Notes: a model not told the origin generated them from the letters alone. A stretch of 64,000 nucleotides of DNA from Bacteroidota bacterium (GCA_018266455.1 JAFEAJ010000022.1:124001-188000); one strand, 5' to 3'; shown: positions 17,553 through 26,905, counted from the first letter of the stretch. A program made the numbers and translations.

Positions 17553-18470
17553 ATGACGAATCCAAAACAAAATAAAGAAGCATTGGGCAAAGGCATACGT
17601 TCTTTGCTACAAAATATCAACAGCGATCTGGAAACCACTTCTGGCATTCTAAAAAACTCCACCATTGAATCTGCAACCGCTACCTCAAGAATTTCTTTGG
17701 GCCAAATTGAAACCAACCCCAAACAGCCGCGCCACGATTTTGATGAACAGTCGCTAAATGAACTGGCTGCTTCTATCAAAACGCATGACATCATACAGCC
17801 CATCACCGTAGCTAAGCTCCTGACAGGGAAATTCAGGCTTATATCGGGCGAAAGAAGATTTCGCGCCGCAAAAATTGCAGGGCTCAAAGATATACCTGCA
17901 TACGTGCGCTCTGCCAATGACCAGGAACTGCTGGAACTTGCATTGCTTGAAAATTTGCAGCGCGAAGACTTGAACGCCATGGAAATTGCCCTGAGCTATA
18001 AACGGATGATGGAAGAACTGGCCCTCACACAGGAACAGGTAGCCGAGCGCATGGGCAAGGAAAGAAGCACCGTTGCCAATTATATCCGCTTATTGAAATT
18101 GCCCCCAGACATCCAGGTTGCCGTGCGCAGCAACAACCTCTCCATGGGCCACGCAAGGGCTTTGATCAATGTGGACAGGGTTGAAAAGCAATTGTATATT
18201 TTTAATGAAATAAAAAAGAAAGACCTTTCAGTAAGACAAACCGAAGAACTGGTCCGCCAATTGTACAAGCCAGGTGCGCCTGTTAAAAATTCTGCAAATC
18301 CTTCGCTGCCTCCCGCATTCAAAAAAATTGAAGATAATTTAGCATCTCATTTCAGCACTCGCGTAAAACTGAACCATACTAAAAAAAATAACGGCAGCAT
18401 TGTTATTGAATATTATTCGATAGATGAGCTGAACAAGATACTTGATCAGCTTGGTGTTGTCGCCAATTAG
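17553..18470 (+). CDS. parB: ParB/Spo0J centromere-binding protein
   Basis: The 305-residue protein has the short N-terminal ParA-stimulating segment (EALGKGIRSLLQ). A ParB/Srx domain follows with the CTP-binding motif SGERRFRAAKIAGL (about 92-105) and ENLQREDLNAMEIALSY. The helix-turn-helix is at about 155-180 (LTQEQVAERMGKERSTVANYIRLL). The C-terminal dimerisation region ends with LNKILDQLGVVAN. It should load at parS sites near the origin; no parS is evident within this window. Confidence 0.95.
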   Translation: MTNPKQNKEALGKGIRSLLQNINSDLETTSGILKNSTIESATATSRISLGQIETNPKQPRHDFDEQSLNELAASIKTHDIIQPITVAKLLTGKFRLISGERRFRAAKIAGLKDIPAYVRSANDQELLELALLENLQREDLNAMEIALSYKRMMEELALTQEQVAERMGKERSTVANYIRLLKLPPDIQVAVRSNNLSMGHARALINVDRVEKQLYIFNEIKKKDLSVRQTEELVRQLYKPGAPVKNSANPSLPPAFKKIEDNLASHFSTRVKLNHTKKNNGSIVIEYYSIDELNKILDQLGVVAN

Positions 18471-18478
18471 GGTCTCGC

Positions 18479-19159
18479 ATGAATAAAATGTACAAGTATC
18501 TTTTGGTTGCTTTTTCTTTAGCCCTGTTGCAACAGGCCAATGTGCAAGCTCAAAAAAAAGATACCTCTATTAACGCAAATGCCCAAACAAAAAAACTTGA
18601 ACTGGGAGGCGATACCATCAATATAAAAAAAGATACACTTGCCAAGAAGAAGCACGACCCCAACAAAGCAACAGTCTATTCAGCCATTTTCCCCGGCCTT
18701 GGTCAGGTATACAACAAAAAATACTGGAAACTGCCCATTGTTTATGCAGCAGTAGGCATTCCTGTTTATACTTTTTTTTATAACAGGAGCTGGTACAATA
18801 AAACAAAATATGCCCTTGCCGTTGTTGCCAATGGAAGCTATAACAATCCGGACAGTCTGGGAAGGGTGGACCCCAAGTTGCTTTATTTTGTGCAGGTCCA
18901 AGATGCCACAGACCTGATCAAATACAGAGATGAATTCAGAAAAGATGAAGACTATTCTGTTCTTTTCTTCCTGCTTTTTTATGCGCTACAAATTGTGGAT
19001 GCCACAGTAGATGCCCATCTCAAGGATTTTAATGTGAACAATGACCTCAGCTTCCACATTAAGCCCAATGCATATGCAGCTTCGGGCAACTTCGGCATTA
19101 GCCTGGTTTTCGACATTCACAAGCCAGGGCCAAAACCTTTGTTCAACATCTATAAGTAA
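18479..19159 (+). CDS. DUF5683 membrane protein
   Basis: The 226-residue protein starts 8 bases after parB. A signal peptide (MNKMYKYLLVAFSLALLQQANVQAQ) is followed by a lysine-rich linker. The DUF5683 core then contains ATVYSAIFPGLGQVYNKKYWKLPIVYAAVG (about 70-100) and hydrophobic segments at about 93-105 and 160-178. The function is unknown. Its fixed place between parB and dapB in this phylum suggests a link to envelope or chromosome organisation, but that is an inference from position only. Confidence 0.85.
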   Translation: MNKMYKYLLVAFSLALLQQANVQAQKKDTSINANAQTKKLELGGDTINIKKDTLAKKKHDPNKATVYSAIFPGLGQVYNKKYWKLPIVYAAVGIPVYTFFYNRSWYNKTKYALAVVANGSYNNPDSLGRVDPKLLYFVQVQDATDLIKYRDEFRKDEDYSVLFFLLFYALQIVDATVDAHLKDFNVNNDLSFHIKPNAYAASGNFGISLVFDIHKPGPKPLFNIYK

Positions 19160-19188
19160 AAGGAAACTTTTCTCTTATTTTAAATTTT

Positions 19189-19196
19189 TACTTTTG
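19189..19196 (+). promoter_or_regulatory. -7 promoter element of dapB
   Basis: TACTTTTG followed by C matches the Bacteroidota TAnnTTTGC consensus and lies 19 bases before the dapB ATG. The likely -33 region around 19167 reads CTTTTC rather than TTTG. dapB could therefore be transcribed independently of parAB. Confidence 0.5.
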
Positions 19197-19215
19197 CCCT
19201 CTTAAAAAGCATTAC

Positions 19216-19932
19216 ATGAAAATTGCATTGATCGGTTACGGCAAAATGGGAAAGGCCATTGAAGAAATTGCTTTGCAGCGCAGGCATGAAGTTGTGCTGA
19301 AAATCGATATCGACAATGTTTCCGAATTCAACCAGCAAAACATGGCTAAGGCTGATGTTGCCATAGAGTTCAGCAACCCGCACAGCGCTTTTTCTAATGT
19401 GATGAAATGCCTGCAATTCAACATTCCGGTGGTATGTGGCTCAACGGGATGGCTTGATCATCTCGAAGAAGTAAAAATATCTTGCGCAACGAATAACGGC
19501 GCATTCTTATATTCCAGCAATTATAGTATTGGAGTGAATATTTTTTTTGCCTTGAACAAATATCTTGCTTCGCTAATGGCAGGCTACAGCGAATATGATG
19601 TGGGAATGACTGAAACCCATCATACCCAGAAAAAAGATGCGCCGAGTGGTACAGCCATTACACTGGCTGAACAAATCCTTGAAGAAATAAAAAGAAAAAA
19701 AAAATGGGTAAACCACATCAGTGATAACCCCGGAGAACTGGAGATCATTAGCGAACGGGTCGATCCTGCTCCCGGGACACACCAGGTAAAATACAGTTCG
19801 CCTGTTGATGATATTGAGATCACGCACATTGCGCACAACCGCATGGGCTTTGCCACTGGCGCGGTTATGGCAGCGGAATTTATTAAAGGGAAGCGCGGTA
19901 TTTTCAGCATGAAAGATGTGCTGGGTTTCTGA
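19216..19932 (+). CDS. dapB: 4-hydroxy-tetrahydrodipicolinate reductase
   Basis: DapB reduces the product of DapA with NAD(P)H in lysine and diaminopimelate synthesis, supplying peptidoglycan cross-links. At 238 residues it is slightly shorter than the enterobacterial enzyme, as is normal in Bacteroidota. The nucleotide-binding loop is GYGKMGKAIEEIA (about 7-19). The catalytic motif is ETHHTQKKDAPSGTA (about 133-147), with the histidine pair and the lysine in place. The frame is intact. Confidence 0.96.
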   Translation: MKIALIGYGKMGKAIEEIALQRRHEVVLKIDIDNVSEFNQQNMAKADVAIEFSNPHSAFSNVMKCLQFNIPVVCGSTGWLDHLEEVKISCATNNGAFLYSSNYSIGVNIFFALNKYLASLMAGYSEYDVGMTETHHTQKKDAPSGTAITLAEQILEEIKRKKKWVNHISDNPGELEIISERVDPAPGTHQVKYSSPVDDIEITHIAHNRMGFATGAVMAAEFIKGKRGIFSMKDVLGF

Positions 19933-20095
19933 AAACACTTTCAACCCGCATAATGACCAGCCTGGTATATAGTTGGTTGCACTTGTGCCACTAAATGGTG
20001 CTACCGAATTTTTTAAAATGTATCCGCCCGCTTTCGTGCAATTCATTAAAATTTGTGCCGAACCGAATCATCAACGTATATTTATTTAACCGCTT

Positions 20096-20124
20096 TTTGT
20101 TAATCGAAAGAAAAAAATAATTTG
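20096..20124 (+). promoter_or_regulatory. Probable promoter of the Rrf2 gene
   Basis: TTTG (20096-20099) is followed after 18 bases by TAATTTG (20118-20124), a one-base-shorter version of the TAnnTTTG -7 box. The Rrf2 start codon lies 20 bases further on. Confidence 0.45.
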
Positions 20125-20144
20125 TAACCTAAAGACTGTTACTA

Positions 20145-20555
20145 ATGCTTTCCAAAAAAACACAATACGCTTTTCAGGCATTGATGTACCTGGCGCAGAA
20201 AAAAGACAAAGAGCCGGTATTGATAGCTGAGATCTCGAAGAAGAAGAAAATACCTTTGAAGTTCCTTGAAAATATTTTGCTCGAGCTGAAAAAAGCAGGT
20301 ATCCTAGAAAGCAAAAAAGGGAAAGGCGGAGGATATTACTTCGCAAAAGACCCGAAAAATGTGAAGCTTGCCACCGTGATGCGGTTGTTAGACGGGCCTA
20401 TTTCCCTCCTCCCCTGTGTCAGCCTTTATTTTTATGAAAAATGCAGCACTTGCGATGAAAAATCATGCGGCCTGCATGATACCATGATCCAGGTTAGGGA
20501 TGCCAACCTGCGCATACTTGAGAAAAAGACCATTGCCGACATCGCGAAAAGATGA
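20145..20555 (+). CDS. Rrf2-family transcriptional regulator
   Basis: The 136-residue winged-helix protein begins MLSKKTQYAFQALMYLA, the Rrf2 signature. It has the recognition helix region in EISKKKKIPLKFLENIL and the beta-wing GGGYYFAKDP. Cysteines at about 88 (LLPCVSLY), 98 (KCSTC) and 107 (KSCGLHD) have the family's usual cluster spacing, so an Fe-S cluster or thiol sensor is plausible. No Fe-S assembly genes are adjacent, so the target is unknown. Confidence 0.88.
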   Translation: MLSKKTQYAFQALMYLAQKKDKEPVLIAEISKKKKIPLKFLENILLELKKAGILESKKGKGGGYYFAKDPKNVKLATVMRLLDGPISLLPCVSLYFYEKCSTCDEKSCGLHDTMIQVRDANLRILEKKTIADIAKR

Positions 20556-20636
20556 AGCCAGGCCTTCTGGGCCTGACCACATCCAGCATTATTAAACAGG
20601 GCTGATATTACAACCTGCATGCAAACACAGACCAAC

Positions 20637-21593
20637 ATGAAAAAAATCCTTTGCATCGGCGAGGCGCTGATTGACATGATCTGCACCGACAAAGGCAAAT
20701 CGCTTGCCTCGGGGCAAAATTTCCTGAAAAAGCCCGGTGGTGCACCGACCAATGTGGCAGCCGCCATTGCTGCGCTAGGGGGCGAAGTGGAGCTTGCTGC
20801 CAAAGTAGGCAATGACCCTTTTGGCCAACAACTGATAGACGTAATGAGCGAATTTGGCGTGGGCACCCAATGGATGCTGATGGACAATGATCATTTTACC
20901 ACTTTCGCATTTGTGTCGCTGATGCAAAACGGGGAAAGAGATTTTGTTTTCAATCGCGGGGCCGATGGGCAGTTGACAAAACTTGAAGTGGAAAATATTC
21001 CAATTGATAATTGCTCGATCATTCATTTCGGCTCAGCCACCGCCTTTTTACCAGGGCCATTACAAGCTGCTTATGAAACCCTTTTGCAAAAAGCACTGCA
21101 ACAAAACATTTTCATCAGCTTCGATCCGAATTATCGTCACCTTCTTTTCAAGTACAATAAGCAATCGTTCATCGACCAGTCATGGAAATTTTTGCAAAGC
21201 TGCCATTTCTTCAAAGTAAGCGATGAAGAAGCCCTTCTTATTACAGGCAAAGCTACTTTGGAAGACGCGGTATCTTCATTGCTTGAGAAAACAAAATCCG
21301 TATTCGCAATCACGCTCGGCAAAGACGGAACATTGCTTGGAGCAAATAACACCACAACCATTATTGAAAGCATTCCTGTAAAACCCATTGACACTACCGG
21401 TGCTGGAGATGCATTCGTTGGCGCAGTATTATACCAACTGAACGCCATAGGCGATGTTCCAGGTATTCGGGGGCTGCCATTGGGGAAATGGAAACAAATT
21501 GTCTCAAACGCCAATAAAGCCGGGGCACGCACCTGTGAATACCTCGGGGCCATGGAAGCATTCAAGCATTTGAACAATGATATTTTTAAATGA
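20637..21593 (+). CDS. PfkB-family carbohydrate kinase (fructokinase-like)
   Basis: This 318-residue ribokinase-fold sugar kinase starts MKKILCIGEALIDMI; an ATG at 20619 would add only six residues. The N-terminal sugar-binding signature GGAPTNVAAAIAALGG is at about 35-50, and the C-terminal PfkB signature DTTGAGDAFVGAVLY with the catalytic aspartate at about 252. The pattern fits fructokinase, but related kinases for other ketoses cannot be excluded. It is monocistronic; the 300 bases downstream hold no recognised gene. Confidence 0.88.
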   Translation: MKKILCIGEALIDMICTDKGKSLASGQNFLKKPGGAPTNVAAAIAALGGEVELAAKVGNDPFGQQLIDVMSEFGVGTQWMLMDNDHFTTFAFVSLMQNGERDFVFNRGADGQLTKLEVENIPIDNCSIIHFGSATAFLPGPLQAAYETLLQKALQQNIFISFDPNYRHLLFKYNKQSFIDQSWKFLQSCHFFKVSDEEALLITGKATLEDAVSSLLEKTKSVFAITLGKDGTLLGANNTTTIIESIPVKPIDTTGAGDAFVGAVLYQLNAIGDVPGIRGLPLGKWKQIVSNANKAGARTCEYLGAMEAFKHLNNDIFK

Positions 21594-21901
21594 ACAAGTG
21601 AGCAGGTTTATATTTTTAGCCGTTCACAACACTGCGCTGTTTCTTTTAAATATATTTTTTATACCACTTGTGCCTACTTCGCAATAATGCAAGGCGAAAA
21701 AAATACTGCCATCAAGGTGGGTATATTAAGAAAGCAAAAAGCTGTTTAAAAATAATTTCAAGAATTTCATGTAACAACCGTTCAACTTTTCCAAAGCTAA
21801 TACAGAATGTAAGAATTCATCAGCCATTTCAAGCTTTGGGGAAGGCTAATCGATGTTATGCGGAATCTCTAAAATGAATTTTAAACAGGCCCTCAGGAAA
21901 T
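21594..21901. other. Intergenic region without a recognised gene
   Basis: About 300 bases lie between the convergent sugar kinase and dipeptide epimerase genes. I see no RNA gene or strong terminator. Confidence 0.45.
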
Positions 21902-22966
21902 CTATAAAATCTCTACTCCAAGCCCCGGTTTATCATTTGGGAACATGTAACCGTCTTCAATAACAAATCCTCCGCTTACCGCATCCTCCGCAAGGTCAAG
22001 GCTGCCATCAAGGTCAAGGTATTTTGTGTGCGGGCAGGAAAAAGCAGCATGCAATGCAGCAGTAATGCTCACAATGCTTTCGTCATTGCAGCCCCAGAAC
22101 AAGCTGATGTTTGCAGGCTTTGCAATTATTGCAATTTCGTGAGCGCCTGCAATGCCGCCACATTTCATTAGCTTGATATTAAAAATACCATAAAGATTTT
22201 GTTGCGAAAGTTTCAAAGCAGATGTTGCATTTTTCAGGGATTCATCGGCAGCAAGCTTTCTCCTCACATTTTCAGGAAATTCCTGCAAATTTTTATCGAT
22301 ATCGGGCTTTAACGGTTGCTCAACCAGCTCAATATTCTCATTTTTTGTTTTTTCCAAAAATAACTTTAACTGGCCCAGGTCGTAGCCTGTATTTGCATCA
22401 ACACGGAGAATAAAACGGTCGCTGAATTTTTCTCTCAGTTTTATTATTCTTTCGGCATCAAGTGCTGCATCCAAACCAGTTTTTATCTTCAACACCTTAA
22501 ATCCTTTTCTCTGATAATCGCAGGCTTCTTCAATCGTGCCTTTTACATCTTTGACACCGATTGTAACGGATGTCAGCATCTTTTGGTGGCACCTGCCATA
22601 AAACCCGACAACAGGAATACCGATAAACTTCCCGAAAGCATCGTGTAGTGCAATATCAATAGCAGCTTGTGTCCCGGGCAAATTTTCAAAATGATTTCTT
22701 GCAATATCGATCAGGTACAGGAATTCTCTTATGTCTTTCCCGATCAAATATTCGATAAACCCTGATTGTAAATTTTGAAATGCCTGATCAGGTGTCTCTC
22801 CCACTACCTCCGGCGCAGGATTGCCAGCTCCGATCCCTGTTATGCCGCTTTCAAGCACAACTTCAAAAAAAACATTTTCTACTTCCGTAATTGTTTCCCT
22901 TGCAATGGCATATGGTTTTTGCAGTGCAAGGTTTTTTTTATATGCTTTTAACGATTTTATTTTCAT
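21902..22966 (-). CDS. Dipeptide epimerase, enolase superfamily (L-Ala-D/L-Glu epimerase or N-acyl-amino-acid racemase type)
   Basis: This 354-residue enolase-superfamily enzyme has the complete active site: the KxK pair Lys160/Lys162 (VLKIKTG) and metal ligands Asp190 (VDANTG), Glu216 (VEQPL) and Asp241 (AADES). The opposite base is Lys265 (LMKCGG). The C-terminal Asp318-x-Asp320 motif (YLDLDG) is the feature of dipeptide epimerases that binds the substrate ammonium group. The usual role is epimerising L-Ala-D-Glu from peptidoglycan. It overlaps the DUF1611 gene by 29 bases, so translation is probably coupled. That pairing raises an alternative role on N-acyl-D-glutamate. Confidence 0.9.
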   Translation of the reverse strand: MKIKSLKAYKKNLALQKPYAIARETITEVENVFFEVVLESGITGIGAGNPAPEVVGETPDQAFQNLQSGFIEYLIGKDIREFLYLIDIARNHFENLPGTQAAIDIALHDAFGKFIGIPVVGFYGRCHQKMLTSVTIGVKDVKGTIEEACDYQRKGFKVLKIKTGLDAALDAERIIKLREKFSDRFILRVDANTGYDLGQLKLFLEKTKNENIELVEQPLKPDIDKNLQEFPENVRRKLAADESLKNATSALKLSQQNLYGIFNIKLMKCGGIAGAHEIAIIAKPANISLFWGCNDESIVSITAALHAAFSCPHTKYLDLDGSLDLAEDAVSGGFVIEDGYMFPNDKPGLGVEIL

Positions 22967-24017
22967 ATTGCTTCTTTGAGGAAATCATTTCACGTATTAT
23001 TGGCACTACCTTTCCACAGCCTTGGTGCAAAGGCAGCATCACCGGTAGCCCGAGCCTATGTTCATACTCCTTTTGAAAAGCGGCTCCCTCTTCATTTGCG
23101 CAATGTTCCGTGTTCAATGCAATTGCAATTACCTTCGACCCAAGCATCCTGATCAATTCAATTTCTGACTCCACTGAATGAATTTCGCCCCAGGCAGGAT
23201 CATGTTCATAATATTTTCTTTTAGGGGCATGAACAAGAATGACAAATTTTGCATTTCCTGAGATCAACATCTCAGAGCCACATGGACCGGTGGGGTTGCG
23301 CAGTGCAGATTGTCCTTCGATCAGGATCACATCCGGATTGGTTTCTTTGTTGCAGGCGAGTATCGCATGTTCCAGTTCTCCAGATACGAAATCATTCAAT
23401 GTAGAGTCAAAAATGAAACCATATTTGCCTCCCTGCAGCCATCCTGTCTGTCCGGTATAGATCATCTGCGCATTGATGCCAGCCTCCTTGCATTCGTTCA
23501 TTACAAAACGTGCAGTTGTACGTTTGCCTAATGCACAATCCGTTCCAATCACTGCAATGACCGGGGTTTTCATTTTTAAAATATCTCCCGTCCAAAAATG
23601 GAGGTCTTTCCTCTTTTTCGGAATTCGTATATCTATCAGCGCAACTTTATTTTCCTCAGCAAGTTTTCTGATATCCGGTCTTTCAGTTAAATAATCGTGC
23701 AAGCCGTTTACGATAGAAAGCTTGTTGCCAATAGCAGATTTTACTTCTTCGATCAGGTTGCCTGGGAAAATACCGCCTGCTGTAGCAATGCCCACAACAC
23801 AATATTGCGGCTGCAAATGCATAGCCTCCTCAATTTTTGAAACAACAGGAATGTTTCTTTTTTTGCCATCAACAACTTCTCCCGCATCCTTGCCTGCATT
23901 AGCGAAATCAACTACTGCAACAATTTCAAACCTCTTGCATTCTCTTATCAGGCCATGTGCTGTTTTCGCGTTTTCTGTAGCAAGAAGCCCGTTTGTAATA
24001 ACAATCGCTTTGTCCAT
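22938..24017 (-). CDS. DUF1611 P-loop protein (DgcN-like)
   Basis: The 359-residue protein has an N-terminal Rossmann-like domain (AIVITNGLLATENAKTAHGL). The C-terminal domain has a P-loop-like motif GTDCALGKRTTA (about 158-169), followed by YTGQTGWLQGG and ILIEGQSALRNPTGP. The DUF1611 family was long without a function. From memory, DgcN of this family was described as an N-acetyltransferase that works with the epimerase-like DgcA to turn D-glutamate into N-acetyl-L-glutamate. The gene is first in the operon and overlaps the epimerase gene. It is divergent from the fused hydrolase at 24115, leaving 97 bases for both promoters. Confidence 0.82.
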   Translation of the reverse strand: MDKAIVITNGLLATENAKTAHGLIRECKRFEIVAVVDFANAGKDAGEVVDGKKRNIPVVSKIEEAMHLQPQYCVVGIATAGGIFPGNLIEEVKSAIGNKLSIVNGLHDYLTERPDIRKLAEENKVALIDIRIPKKRKDLHFWTGDILKMKTPVIAVIGTDCALGKRTTARFVMNECKEAGINAQMIYTGQTGWLQGGKYGFIFDSTLNDFVSGELEHAILACNKETNPDVILIEGQSALRNPTGPCGSEMLISGNAKFVILVHAPKRKYYEHDPAWGEIHSVESEIELIRMLGSKVIAIALNTEHCANEEGAAFQKEYEHRLGLPVMLPLHQGCGKVVPIIREMISSKKQYENKIVKSI

Positions 24018-24114
24018 ATCAAAAATCAGATGTTTTATTGGATAAAAATAAATTTAATTCGTTAGCTTTAAACAGGCAGGCAGCAATATTTATACAAGAA
24101 CCCCACTGCATATT

Positions 24115-26613
24115 ATGAGAAAGTTGTTTTTCCCCTTTTTGCTTATCCCCTTTTTTGGAACAGCGCAGCTTAATAAGAAAACCGGCCAGATCGATTCCGT
24201 TCTTAAGTATTTATATCAGCATCATTTTTTCAACGGATCGGTGCTCATTGGCGAAAAAGGAAAAGTATTATATAAGAAAGCGTTTGGGCAAACAAGCGCC
24301 GATGGCGCACAACAGCTCACCACTGCATCATCATTTAACCTGGCATCCGTTTCCAAACAATTTTTTGCCATGATGATCATGATATTAAAAGAAGAAGGCA
24401 AGTTAAATTATGATGACCCAGTGCAAAATTATTTACCATCATTTCCATACTATAACATCACGATAAGGAATTTATTGAACCACACTTCCGGCTTGCCGGA
24501 ATATTTCGGAATAGCAGCGCGATGCACTAACTTATTAGATACTCTTACCAATGAATCCATGCTGGCATTACTTGCAGGAACCAAGCCACCGCTCGAGTTC
24601 CAGCCGGGAGAGAAATTTCAGTACTGCAACACAAACTACACAACCCTTGCATCTGTTATTGAAAAATCCTCCAAAATGAAATGCGAAGATTTTTTCCAGC
24701 AGAAAATAATGCAGCCGCTACACCTTAAAAACACATTTATCTATCACCTGGGAATGAACGCTTTTCCTTCATCGCGTGTATTCGGGTTTCACTATGAAAA
24801 AGGCAAAGCAACGAAAGATGACCTGATATGGCTGGATGGAATCATAGGAGACGGGAATATTTATGCTACAGTTGAAGACCTGTATATATGGGAGCAGGCG
24901 CTTTTTTCAAATAAATTAATAAAGAAAGCCACATTTGCAGAAGCGCTCATGCCCGGAAAATTAAATAACGGGACATCCACAAAATATGGGTTTGCATGGT
25001 TCATAGACAGCAGCGGCTATAAAATATCGCATACCGGGGGCTGGGCTGGTTTCAGGAACCTGGTTGTGGATTACATAAAAACAAACCAGGCATTGATTAT
25101 ACTGGACAATTCAGGGAATTCCTTTGCACGCAATATCTTGATGAATATTATTGAAAACAAACCCTATGCTCTTCCGCAAACAACACTTATTGCCAATGTA
25201 GAATTGATCGATGGCACAGGCGCTACTGCCAAAAAATCTGCTTTGAGAATTTTGAACGACAAGGTTTACGATATTGGCGATTTGGTTCCCTTCCCTGGTG
25301 AAACAGTTATTGACGGGCATGGGTGGGCATTAGCCCCCGGATTTATTGACAGCCACAGCCACCATGCCAGCAGCTTAGTGAACGAGCCCGATGGAGTTGC
25401 GGCAACTAACCAGGGAGTAACAACCATTGTTACAGGGCAAGATGGTTTTTCAGTGCCCCTTGATTCACTAAAGCAGCAAATAAAAAACCATCCCCCAGGC
25501 ATTAATGTGGCTACTTATACCGGTCATGCCTTTTTGCGCGAACAGGTGATGGGAAAAAATTTATTTCGTGCTGCAGACCCTACAGAAATCAACGCAATGA
25601 AAAAAATATTAGCTGAAGAAATACAACATGGCTCGCTTGGCCTGTCAACAGGACTGGAGTACGAAGAAGGGTTTTACTCAACGACCAATGAAGTAATCGA
25701 ACTTGCCAAAACTGCGTCAGCCAACGGCGGCAGGTACATTAGCCACATCAGGAGCGAAGACATTAACCTGGAAAGATCGATTGAAGAAATTATTTTGATC
25801 GGGAAAGAAGCGAAACTGCCTGTACAGATATCTCATATCAAAATTGCCATGCGAAGCAAATGGGGCAATGCTTCGGATATACTTGCCCGTTTGCAGGAAG
25901 CGAGAGGAGAAGGCGTTGACATCACCGCCGATTGTTATCCTTACACGATGTGGTCATCAACCCCAAGGGTATTGTTTCCAAAAAAAGACTTTAGCAATAT
26001 AGAAAGTGCAAATTTTGCCACAAGCCAACTGATTGACCCATCTGCCTCGATCATGACCTATTTCCCTGCCAGGAAAAATGACGAAGGGAAATCTGTATCT
26101 GAAATAGCACGAATAAACAACGAAACAGAAGGGCAGGCATTGATAGAGATAATAAAAGACGCTTACCCTACATCGGGCAACAACGATGCAGAAGGGGCTG
26201 CCATTGTTGGGGCCTCCATGTCGGAGGATGATGTAGTTAATTTCATGAAATGGAATTATACCAACATTTGTTCTGACGGTAGCGATGGCGGGCACCCGAG
26301 AGGATTCGGAACTTTCACTCGTGTATTGGGGCGCTACGTTCGAGAGAAAAAGATCATGCCATTGGAAACTGCCGTATATAAAATGACCGGGCTGAGCGCA
26401 GAACACCTGGGCATTACAGACAGAGGGGTCATCAAGCCAGGGAATTATGCAGATCTTGTTCTTTTTGACCCTGCAACGGTTATTGACAACGCAACAATTA
26501 ATAATGCCAAAGCCTTGTCAACAGGTATTGAAATGGTTTGGGTGAATGGGAAATTGGTATATGAACACGGCAAGGCAACACATGAACACCCGGGAAAACT
26601 GATCAGCAGGTAA
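24115..26613 (+). CDS. Fusion of a class-C beta-lactamase-like serine hydrolase with an N-acyl-D-amino-acid deacylase
   Basis: This 832-residue secreted protein starts with a signal peptide (MRKLFFPFLLIPFFGTAQ). Residues about 25-345 form a penicillin-binding-protein-like domain with Ser78-x-x-Lys81 (SVSK), Tyr170-x-Asn172 (YCN) and His306-Thr-Gly (HTGG). Residues about 355-832 form a D-aminoacylase-type amidohydrolase with the HxH site at 414-416 (PGFIDSHSHH), ISHIRSE, ISHIKIA, CSDGSDGGHPRG and GNYADLVLFDP. Where D-aminoacylases have a metal-bridging cysteine in GNCG, this protein reads GQDG (441-444). The two halves suggest D-peptidase and N-acyl-D-amino-acid deacylase steps in one chain. 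No frameshift is visible between them. Confidence 0.88.
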   Translation: MRKLFFPFLLIPFFGTAQLNKKTGQIDSVLKYLYQHHFFNGSVLIGEKGKVLYKKAFGQTSADGAQQLTTASSFNLASVSKQFFAMMIMILKEEGKLNYDDPVQNYLPSFPYYNITIRNLLNHTSGLPEYFGIAARCTNLLDTLTNESMLALLAGTKPPLEFQPGEKFQYCNTNYTTLASVIEKSSKMKCEDFFQQKIMQPLHLKNTFIYHLGMNAFPSSRVFGFHYEKGKATKDDLIWLDGIIGDGNIYATVEDLYIWEQALFSNKLIKKATFAEALMPGKLNNGTSTKYGFAWFIDSSGYKISHTGGWAGFRNLVVDYIKTNQALIILDNSGNSFARNILMNIIENKPYALPQTTLIANVELIDGTGATAKKSALRILNDKVYDIGDLVPFPGETVIDGHGWALAPGFIDSHSHHASSLVNEPDGVAATNQGVTTIVTGQDGFSVPLDSLKQQIKNHPPGINVATYTGHAFLREQVMGKNLFRAADPTEINAMKKILAEEIQHGSLGLSTGLEYEEGFYSTTNEVIELAKTASANGGRYISHIRSEDINLERSIEEIILIGKEAKLPVQISHIKIAMRSKWGNASDILARLQEARGEGVDITADCYPYTMWSSTPRVLFPKKDFSNIESANFATSQLIDPSASIMTYFPARKNDEGKSVSEIARINNETEGQALIEIIKDAYPTSGNNDAEGAAIVGASMSEDDVVNFMKWNYTNICSDGSDGGHPRGFGTFTRVLGRYVREKKIMPLETAVYKMTGLSAEHLGITDRGVIKPGNYADLVLFDPATVIDNATINNAKALSTGIEMVWVNGKLVYEHGKATHEHPGKLISR

Positions 26614-26856
26614 TTGCCTGGTTTGTTTCAGTATGCTTTGCCTTAGTTCCTTATATTAAATAAAAAAGCGGATTTGGTCATATATGGCTCAGGTTATTGT
26701 TTAATAAAATTTTCCCCACAAAGTTGTGCGGCACAGCGATGCTTAATCACAGCCCCCGATGTGATCAAAGCAAAAGGGGAAGTATCAAAAGTAGAATGAA
26801 CGCTCTGGGAATTGCGTAGACAAAAGGTGTCTCCATCGCCTTACTGAATAAAAAGA

Positions 26857-26882
26857 GGCTGTCTCGGACTTTAGAGACAGCC
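26857..26882. terminator. Bidirectional intrinsic terminator
   Basis: GGCTGTCTC (26857-26865) and GAGACAGCC (26874-26882) form a perfect 9-pair stem with an 8-base loop. It is followed by CTTTTATTTT on the plus strand and TCTTTTTATT on the minus strand. It serves the converging fused hydrolase (plus) and ompA-like (minus) genes. Confidence 0.88.
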
Positions 26883-26905
26883 CTTTTATTTTGAGAAAAA
26901 AGCGA

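Noticed and set aside
20559..20575. CAGGCC/GGCCTG hairpin after the Rrf2 gene
   Set aside because: The stem is only 6 pairs and no T-run follows on either strand, so it is not a convincing terminator.
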